Below are positions 58,587 to 64,000 of a stretch of 64,000 nucleotides of DNA, in pieces (the stretch's first letter is position 1; each line of letters begins with the position of its first letter). The notes beneath the pieces were generated by a model. The model searched no databases. It worked only from the letters and a program-made list of their open reading frames with translations, and was not told the DNA's origin. The position numbers were made by a program, and so were the translations under genes. The stretch lies in NCBI RefSeq assembly GCF_014621695.1, contig NZ_CP061281.1:124001-188000 (forward strand). The letters are read 5' to 3'. This DNA comes from Streptomyces xanthii. GTDB taxonomy: Bacteria > Actinomycetota > Actinomycetes > Streptomycetales > Streptomycetaceae.

Positions 58587-60065
58587 TCAGCCGCGCGGCA
58601 GGCGGACGGTGAAGGTCGTCGCGCCCGGCTCGCTCCGCACCGCGACGGAGCCGCCGTGTGCCTCCGCCACCGCCGCCACGATGGACAGGCCGAGCCCCGT
58701 GCCTCCTCCTTCGGCGCCGCGCGGTCCGCCGCCGTGCACGAACCGTTCGAAGAGGTGGTCCTGGAGTTCCCGCGGGATGCCGGGGCCGTCGTCCGTGACG
58801 GTCAGGACGGCCGTGCCGTCCGTGTCCCGGTCCAGGCCCACCGTGACGGACGTCCCGGCCGGCGTGTGGTGGCGGGCGTTGGCGAGGAGGTTGGCGAGCA
58901 GTTGCTGGAGCCGGTGGGCGTCTCCTCCGACGCTCACCGGTTCCTCGGGGAGCCGCAGGGCCCAGCGGTGTTCCGTGCCCACGGCGCGGGCGTCGGCCAC
59001 GGCGTCGAGGACGAGCCGGGTGAGGTCCACCGGTTCCCGTTCCAGCGGCCGCCCGGCGTCGAGCCGTGCGAGCAGGAGCAGGTCGTCGACCATCGCGCCC
59101 ATGCGGCCGGACTCCGCGGCGATCCGTTCCAGCGCGCGCGTCACCTCGGGCGGTACGGGGCCGGGGTGCAGCAGGGCGAGTTCGGCATGTCCGCGGACCG
59201 AGGCGACCGGCGTGCGCAGCTCGTGGCTGGCGTCGGCGGAGAAGCTGCGCAGGCGCTCCTCGCTGCGCTGCCGCTGGGTGAGCGCGTTCTCGACGTGCCC
59301 GAGCATGCGGTTGAAGGCGAGCGTGACCTGGTCGACCTCGGCGCTGCGCGGCCTTGTGTCGGGGACGCGGGCCGGGAGGGCGACCTCGCCGCTGGCGAGC
59401 GGCAGTTCGCTGACCCGGGTCGCGGTGCCGGCGATCCGGCTGAGCGGACGCAGCGACCACCGCACCCACAGGGCTCCCGTGATGCCCGCGCCGACGAGCG
59501 CGATGCCGAAGACCCCGCCGGCGACGAGCTCGAGCCGGCGCACCGCGTCCTCGACGCCGCGCAGCGGGAGCCCGGTCATGAGCGTGTCACCGTCCCGGCC
59601 GGCCCAGGCCATGACCCGGTAGTCGCCGAGCGCGGACAGGTCGACGCGGTGCCCCCGTCCGTCCACGGGCACCGCGGCCAGTGCGCGCCGGTCGGCTGCC
59701 GACAGGTCGGCGGTGAGTCCGGCGGGGTCGTCGTCGCCGCGCACCACCGCCGCGTCCACGACCCGTCCGTCGCGCTCGTAGACGCCGAGCGTGCCGGCGG
59801 CCTGCCGCCGTGTGTCGGCGTGCTCGTCGCCGTCGTGATCGTTGCCGGTGCCGCCGGAGTCGGGCGCCGCGCCGGGATGTTCGATGCTCGCGGGGAACGC
59901 GCTGCCCGCAGCCGAGAGCTGCTGGTCCAGCCGCTCGGTGAGGAACCCGTTCAGCTCGATGACCGCCGCTCCGCCCACCGCCGCGCACCCGACGGCGAGC
60001 AGCACGAGGAGCCCCGCCGTGAGCCGGGCGCGCAGCGTGCGCAGCCGGGGCCGGAGCCACTTCAC
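58587..60065 (-). CDS. Sensor histidine kinase
   Basis: A 492-aa membrane sensor kinase: TM1 about 16-38 (LTAGLLVLLAVGCAAVGGAAV), a periplasmic domain of about 140 residues with an Asp/His-rich stretch (NDHDGDEHAD) that could bind metal, TM2 about 181-201, HAMP, HisKA with phospho-acceptor His281 (SADASHELRTPVASVRG), and HATPase motifs NLLANARHHTP, TDDGPGIP and GGGTGLGLSIV. The GTG overlaps the response regulator stop, as is usual for cognate pairs. Confidence 0.93.
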   Translation of the reverse strand: MKWLRPRLRTLRARLTAGLLVLLAVGCAAVGGAAVIELNGFLTERLDQQLSAAGSAFPASIEHPGAAPDSGGTGNDHDGDEHADTRRQAAGTLGVYERDGRVVDAAVVRGDDDPAGLTADLSAADRRALAAVPVDGRGHRVDLSALGDYRVMAWAGRDGDTLMTGLPLRGVEDAVRRLELVAGGVFGIALVGAGITGALWVRWSLRPLSRIAGTATRVSELPLASGEVALPARVPDTRPRSAEVDQVTLAFNRMLGHVENALTQRQRSEERLRSFSADASHELRTPVASVRGHAELALLHPGPVPPEVTRALERIAAESGRMGAMVDDLLLLARLDAGRPLEREPVDLTRLVLDAVADARAVGTEHRWALRLPEEPVSVGGDAHRLQQLLANLLANARHHTPAGTSVTVGLDRDTDGTAVLTVTDDGPGIPRELQDHLFERFVHGGGPRGAEGGGTGLGLSIVAAVAEAHGGSVAVRSEPGATTFTVRLPRG

Positions 60066-60793
60066 CGGCTCACCGGCTTCAGAACGTAGCCCGCGCCCCG
60101 CACGGTGTGGATCATCGGTGCGCGGCCCGCGTCGATCTTCTTGCGGAGATACGAGATGTACAGCTCGACCACGTGGGCCTGGCCGCCGAAGTCGTAGGAC
60201 CAGACCATGTCGAGCAGCTGGGCCTTGCTGAGGACCTGCCGTGCGTTGCGCATCAGGCAGCGCAGCAGCTGGAACTCGGTGGGCGACAGGTCGACCGGCT
60301 CGCCGCCGCGTGTCACCTCGTGCGCGTCCTCGTCCAGTTCCAGATCCCCTACGACGATCAGTGAGGCGGCCTCCCGTTCCCTGGTCATCCCGGCGCGGCG
60401 CAGCAGTCCGCGCAGCCGGGCGACGAGCTCGCCGAGGCTGAACGGTTTGGTCACGTAGTCGTCGCCGCCCGCTGTGATCCCGGCGATCCGGTCCTCGACG
60501 GTGTCGCGCGCGGTCAGGAACAGCACGCACACGTGCGGCTGGGCGGCACGCAGCTCGCGCAGCACGGCGAGCCCGTCGCGGTCCGGCAGCATGATGTCCA
60601 GGACGACGGCGTCGGGCAGGAAGTCGCGGGCCGTGCGAACGGCCTCGCGCGCCGTGCCCGCGCTGCGCACCTCCCAGCCCTCGTAGCGCAGCGCGCCGGT
60701 GACGACCTCGGCGAGATCGGGTTCGTCGTCGACGACCAGGACGCGCACCGGGGCGCCGTCGGGGCGGGTCATGCCCGCGGGGCGTGAGTTCAT
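60062..60793 (-). CDS. OmpR-family response regulator
   Basis: A 243-aa regulator with receiver domain (VRVLVVDDEPDLAEV, phosphorylation site Asp66 in VVLDIMLP, signature Lys in VTKPFSLGEL) and a C-terminal winged HTH (SPTEFQLLRCLMRNARQVLSK, YDFGGQAHVVELYISYLRKK). ATG 60793. Two CTCTGAG repeats with 11-bp spacing lie just upstream, and a matching pair precedes the divergent electron-transfer operon, so I infer autoregulation and control of that operon. Confidence 0.93.
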   Translation of the reverse strand: MNSRPAGMTRPDGAPVRVLVVDDEPDLAEVVTGALRYEGWEVRSAGTAREAVRTARDFLPDAVVLDIMLPDRDGLAVLRELRAAQPHVCVLFLTARDTVEDRIAGITAGGDDYVTKPFSLGELVARLRGLLRRAGMTREREAASLIVVGDLELDEDAHEVTRGGEPVDLSPTEFQLLRCLMRNARQVLSKAQLLDMVWSYDFGGQAHVVELYISYLRKKIDAGRAPMIHTVRGAGYVLKPVSR

Positions 60794-60818
60794 GGCCTCG
60801 TCAGCATCTCGCGCCCGC

Positions 60819-60836
60819 CTCTGAGTTTCCTCTGAG
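60819..60836 (+). promoter_or_regulatory. Response-regulator box 1 (direct repeats)
   Basis: CTCTGAG-N4-CTCTGAG on the plus strand: two identical 7-mers with 11-bp period (60819 and 60830), 26-43 bp before the response regulator start. Direct repeats at 11 bp are typical for OmpR/PhoB dimers. Confidence 0.75.
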
Positions 60837-60917
60837 AACACGCGGAGCCCCACAGCCCCGCAGGCCCGGCGAATCCCCAGGACAGAGCCCGCACGAGCAC
60901 CTCACGCCGGGACTTCG

Positions 60918-60935
60918 CTGAGAGCTCGCTCAGAG
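60918..60935 (-). promoter_or_regulatory. Response-regulator box 2 (direct repeats)
   Basis: Read on the minus strand: CTCTGAG-N4-CTCTCAG, the same motif with one mismatch and the same 11-bp period, about 50-67 bp before the start of the electron-transfer operon. It is oriented opposite to box 1, so each box faces its own gene. Confidence 0.7.
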
Positions 60936-60984
60936 GTTGGCGGATCACAGTGGCACCAGTCCACCAGCCACCGAGGAGACCGTC

Positions 60985-62355
60985 ATGGCCACCGCGACCC
61001 GTCGTCCGCCGCCGATGACGCACCGCGCGCCCGGCCCGTCACGCCACCGGGTGACCGCCGCGCTACTGCTCACCGCCGCCTGGACGGGCGGCTTCGCCGT
61101 GCTCGCCCTGTGGTGGCGGGACACGGACGCCGTCGTCGGCACGGCCGGCTGGCTGACCGGCGTCGGCCGGATCACCGGCCTGCTGTGCGGCTACATGTGC
61201 GCCCTGCTCGTCGCGCTGATGGCACGTGTGCCCTGGCTGGAGACCGGGGTGGGCAGCGACCGCAGCGCGCGCTGGCACGCGTCGGCCGGCCGCTGGACGA
61301 TCGGCCTGCTGCTCGCCCACATCGTCTTCATCACCCTCGGCTACGCCGCCCAGGCCCACACCGGCCCGCTGCCCCAGCTCGCCACGATCGTCCTCGACCT
61401 GCCCGACATGCTCAAGGCCACGGCCGGCGGCGTCATCCTGCTCGCCGTGGGCTACACGTCCGTACGGGCCGTACGCCGCAGACTGCGGTACGAGACCTGG
61501 TACCACCTGCATCTGCTCACCTACGCAGCCGTGTTCCTCGCCTTCTCCCACCAGCTGTCCACCGGCGCCGACTTCGTCGCGAGCCCGGGTGCGCGGGCCG
61601 CCTGGTACACCCTCTACATCGGTGTGGCCTGCCTCGTGATCTGGTTCCGCGTCCTCACTCCGGTGCGGCTCAATCTGCGCCACCGCATACGCGTCGACGC
61701 CGTCGTGCCGGAGGCACCCGGTGTCTCCTCCGTCTGGCTGCGTGGCCATCACCTCGAAGACATCGGCGCCCAGCCGGGACAGTTCCTGCGCTGGCGCTTC
61801 CTGGCCCCGGGCATGTGGCTCGCGAGCCACCCGTACTCCCTGTCGGCCGTGCCCCGCGGCGACCTGATGCGCATCACGGTCAAGGCCCTGGGCGACCACA
61901 GCGGCGCAGTCGCCGGACTGCGGCCCGGCACACGCGTCTGGGCGGAGGGACCCTACGGCGCGCTCACCGCCGGGCGGCGCAGCCGCGACAAGGTGCTCCT
62001 CATCGCCGGAGGCACCGGCATCACACCGCTGCGCACCCTGTTCGAGACCCTGCCCGCCCGGCCCGGCGACCTGACCCTCCTCTACCGCGCCCGAACCCCC
62101 GACGAACTGGCGCTGCGCGGAGAGCTCGAGGCCATCGCCGCGCGGCGCCAGGCCCGCCTGGTGTACGCGCTCAACACTCCCGAAGGCCGCCGCGCCCCGA
62201 TCACGGCGGACGGTCTGCGCGCGCTGCTCCCCGACATCGAGCGCCACGACGTCTACCTGTGCGGCCCGCCCGGACTCGCACAGGCCGCGTACGACGCCCT
62301 GCGCACCGCCGGAGTCCCGGCATCCCGCATCCACCACGAGTCGTTCGAACTGTGA
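60985..62355 (+). CDS. Membrane ferric-reductase-like flavocytochrome (NAD(P)H oxidoreductase)
   Basis: A 456-aa membrane protein with six or so helices (about 22-210) carrying His residues for heme (LLLAHIVFITLGYAA, YETWYHLHLLTYAA, FLAFSHQLS), then a ferredoxin-reductase-like FAD domain (LRWRFLAPGMWLASHPYSLS) and NAD domain (LIAGGTGITPLRTLFETLPA, VYLCGPPGLAQAAYDAL). It should move electrons from NAD(P)H to heme and outwards across the membrane. GAGGAG precedes ATG 60985. The next two genes overlap, indicating one operon. Confidence 0.9.
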   Translation: MATATRRPPPMTHRAPGPSRHRVTAALLLTAAWTGGFAVLALWWRDTDAVVGTAGWLTGVGRITGLLCGYMCALLVALMARVPWLETGVGSDRSARWHASAGRWTIGLLLAHIVFITLGYAAQAHTGPLPQLATIVLDLPDMLKATAGGVILLAVGYTSVRAVRRRLRYETWYHLHLLTYAAVFLAFSHQLSTGADFVASPGARAAWYTLYIGVACLVIWFRVLTPVRLNLRHRIRVDAVVPEAPGVSSVWLRGHHLEDIGAQPGQFLRWRFLAPGMWLASHPYSLSAVPRGDLMRITVKALGDHSGAVAGLRPGTRVWAEGPYGALTAGRRSRDKVLLIAGGTGITPLRTLFETLPARPGDLTLLYRARTPDELALRGELEAIAARRQARLVYALNTPEGRRAPITADGLRALLPDIERHDVYLCGPPGLAQAAYDALRTAGVPASRIHHESFEL

Positions 62356-62807
62356 GCCCCGCCATGCGCGCCCACTCGCTCCGCCGCACCCTGCTGACCT
62401 GCGTCGCGACCGTCACCGTGACGGTCCTGGCGCTGTCCCTCAAACCGCACCACGTGGCCCCGGCCGCCGCGCCGGTCACGCAGCCGCCGCCGTCTTCGAG
62501 CACGGGCGGCGGCACGAGTCCGGGTACCGGTACGCGGACGGTCACCGGATCGACGGTCCAGACCCGCTACGGACCGGTCCAGGTGCAGGTCACCCTGGAC
62601 GGCTCGAAGATCACGTCGGCGCGCGCCCTCCAACAGCCGGACGGCGACAGCCGCAGCAGGGAGATCAACGCGTCCGCGATCCCCGTGCTCGTCCAGGAGA
62701 CCGTCAAGGCGCAGAGCGCCCAGGTCGACGCGGTCTCGGGAGCGACGTACACGAGCGAGGGTTACATGACCTCGCTCCAGAGCGCGTTGGACCAGGCCCA
62801 TGCCTGA
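62352..62807 (+). CDS. FMN-binding domain protein, covalent-flavin carrier
   Basis: A 151-aa exported or membrane-anchored protein: N-terminal hydrophobic helix (TLLTCVATVTVTVLALSL), a Pro/Thr/Ser-rich linker, and an FMN-binding domain with the flavinylation motif SGATYTS (Thr132) that ApbE modifies. The start overlaps the previous stop by four bases; ATG 62364 is an alternative. It probably accepts electrons from the membrane reductase on the outer face. Confidence 0.9.
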   Translation: MSPAMRAHSLRRTLLTCVATVTVTVLALSLKPHHVAPAAAPVTQPPPSSSTGGGTSPGTGTRTVTGSTVQTRYGPVQVQVTLDGSKITSARALQQPDGDSRSREINASAIPVLVQETVKAQSAQVDAVSGATYTSEGYMTSLQSALDQAHA

Positions 62808-63597
62808 GCCGGGAGGGTCCCCCGGCCTGCGTCGCGTGGTGCGCACGATGGGCACGGTCTTCTCGTGCACGGTGCGCGACACCCCGAGCCCGGGGCTGCA
62901 CCGGGCCCTGGACGAGGCCGAGGCACTGCTGCACCGCGCGGACGAGGTCTTCTCTCCGTACCGGCCCGACAGCGCGGTCTCGCTGGAGCGGGCGGGCGCC
63001 CCGGTGCCGAAGGCGTGGCGGGCGGAGGCCGACGAGGTCCGCGCCCTGTGCGAGGCCGCCGGATACGACACCGGGGGCCGGTTCGACGCCTGGTACGCCG
63101 GCCCGTACGACCCCAGCGGACTCGTCAAGGGATGGGCGGTCGAGCGCGCGGCCCGCCTGCTGCACGAGGCGGGAGCCGCGCACGTGTGCCTCAACGGCGG
63201 CGGCGACATCCAGCTGTACGGCGGCCCCTGGCGGGTCGGCATCGCCCACCCGCTGCGCCCGGACAGCTACGCGGCGGTCGTCGAGTCCGCCCAGGGTCCG
63301 CTCGCCCTCGCCACGTCCGGTCCCGCCGAGCGCGGCTGCCACATCATCGACCCGGACACGCAGGCCCCGCCCGGGAACGCCCTCGCGTCCCTGACCGTCC
63401 TGGCCTCCGGTCTGACCCGAGCCGACGTCCTGGCCACCGCCGCGTACGCGGTCGGCGCCGCAGGCGTCCGCGCATGGCTCGAGCAACAGCCGGGTGTGGC
63501 GGCGCTGGCGGTGGAGGAGGACGGCAGGGCATGGACGGCTCGGGGCATCGCGGCCCCGGATTTCACGATGCCCAGGATGCTGCGGAGGGTGGGCTGA
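62800..63597 (+). CDS. apbE: FAD:protein FMN transferase
   Basis: A 265-aa ApbE enzyme that transfers FMN from FAD onto Thr/Ser of a target protein. Motifs: RTMGTVFSCTVRD at the start, FDAWYAGPYDPSGLVKGWAV, and the Mg/flavin-binding LNGGGDIQLYG, then PATSGPAERGCHIIDP-like text (TSGPAERGCHIIDPDTQ). The start overlaps the FMN-binding gene by eight bases. Its target is most likely Thr132 of that neighbour. Confidence 0.94.
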   Translation: MPEPGGSPGLRRVVRTMGTVFSCTVRDTPSPGLHRALDEAEALLHRADEVFSPYRPDSAVSLERAGAPVPKAWRAEADEVRALCEAAGYDTGGRFDAWYAGPYDPSGLVKGWAVERAARLLHEAGAAHVCLNGGGDIQLYGGPWRVGIAHPLRPDSYAAVVESAQGPLALATSGPAERGCHIIDPDTQAPPGNALASLTVLASGLTRADVLATAAYAVGAAGVRAWLEQQPGVAALAVEEDGRAWTARGIAAPDFTMPRMLRRVG

Positions 63598-63600
63598 GTG

Positions 63601-64000
63601 TCACGTGCCCCGTCCGTCCTCGCCGGTGTCCGGGCCACAGTCGTGCCGGGGCCTGCCGGACCAGACGGGTTCCACTTCCTCCCACTCCCGTTCCCAGGCG
63701 GCGAGCAGGTGCCGCTCGGTACGCCGACGCGCCAGGCGCAGACAGCCCAGCATGGTCAGCCCGGCGGTCGCCGTCACCAACGCCCCGCCGGAGAGGGCGC
63801 CCAGCGCCCGCCCGGCGACCGTCCCCGGAGGCTGTGCGGGTGCACCCGCGTCGTCGACCCAGAGCGGCACCGTCGCACCTTTGCCCGTTCCGAGCGGGAC
63901 ATCGATCTTCCCGGCGCGGGGCACGCCCGCGGGCTGCTCCCATCGCGCGGAGGCGACCGAACGCGGCTGGACCCCGTAGCGGGAACCGGGTTCGGGCAGG
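63601..64000 (-). CDS. Rv1733c-like membrane protein, C-terminal part (cut by right edge)
   Basis: Minus-strand frame open to the window edge. The visible C-terminal part reads GVPRAGKIDVPLGTGKGATV, PLWVDDAGAPAQPPGT, a transmembrane helix (LGALSGGALVTATAGLTMLG), and the ending ERHLLAAWEREWEEVEPVWSGR. This resembles the Rv1733c family, which belongs to the DosR-type dormancy regulon of mycobacteria and occurs in Streptomyces islands. The N-terminus lies outside the window. Confidence 0.8.
   Translation of the reverse strand, partial: LPEPGSRYGVQPRSVASARWEQPAGVPRAGKIDVPLGTGKGATVPLWVDDAGAPAQPPGTVAGRALGALSGGALVTATAGLTMLGCLRLARRRTERHLLAAWEREWEEVEPVWSGRPRHDCGPDTGEDGRGT

Overview
The window is high-GC DNA (about 70% G+C, strong third-position G/C bias, many GTG starts and GGAGG-type ribosome binding sites). 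Its gene families point to a Streptomyces or close relative: a GlxA-type regulator, an Rhs/polymorphic toxin, a Rv1355c-like ThiF protein, DUF1876, and a dormancy-type stress island. I see no tRNA, rRNA, CRISPR array, prophage or intact insertion sequence.

Left part (1-24 kb), accessory chromosome. A disrupted secreted CYTH-like gene sits at the left edge. It is followed by a divergent quinone oxidoreductase / GlxA-family regulator pair and a Tat-exported metallophosphoesterase with a PHO-box-like repeat upstream. Next comes a 1597-aa Rhs toxin with a C-terminal nuclease and a small candidate immunity gene, then an unusual second-type seryl-tRNA synthetase flanked by short repeats. A run of small housekeeping or hypothetical genes follows: APH-like kinase, three RibD-C/DHFR-like genes in all across the window, ricin-type lectin, lipoprotein, TerD, methyltransferase, and F420/FMN oxidoreductase. 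A self-contained GntR-membrane protein operon has two matched operators. Then comes a block of STAND ATPase, E1-like ThiF protein and GNAT acetyltransferase that I cannot assign to a known pathway.

Middle (24-46 kb). A giant secreted subtilase with a C-terminal beta-propeller diverges from a secreted PHB-depolymerase-type esterase. Further on are a three-module APH/hybrid-motif/aminotransferase with its Lrp regulator, an imine-reductase-like gene divergent from an HxlR regulator, a TetR-linked DHFR-like pair, an FMN-reductase/GNAT fusion divergent from a MarR regulator, and hemerythrin. A persulfide-detoxification locus carries a CstR-like repressor, a CstB-like dioxygenase/rhodanese and a membrane rhodanese, controlled by four copies of one palindrome.

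Right part (46-64 kb). This resembles the hypoxia/dormancy (DosR/OsdR-type) gene islands of actinobacteria: PfkB kinase, PEP synthase with a tiny downstream ORF, universal stress protein, an NAD-type formate dehydrogenase (fdhA plus a NuoE-NuoF fusion), a CBS-BON protein, two divergent cNMP-fold proteins without DNA-binding domains, an XRE-PNPOx protein, DUF1876, a SHOCT membrane protein, and a Rv1733c-like protein cut by the right edge. Four intergenic copies of a palindrome (GGRCCGRYCGGYCC-like) mark this island. A two-component system divergent from a flavin electron-transfer operon (membrane ferredoxin/ferric-reductase-like, FMN-binding lipoprotein-like, ApbE flavin transferase) carries matched 11-bp-spaced direct repeats in front of both transcription units. 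Together these genes suggest redox and energy maintenance under low oxygen: formate and PEP metabolism, alternative electron transfer, and stress proteins.
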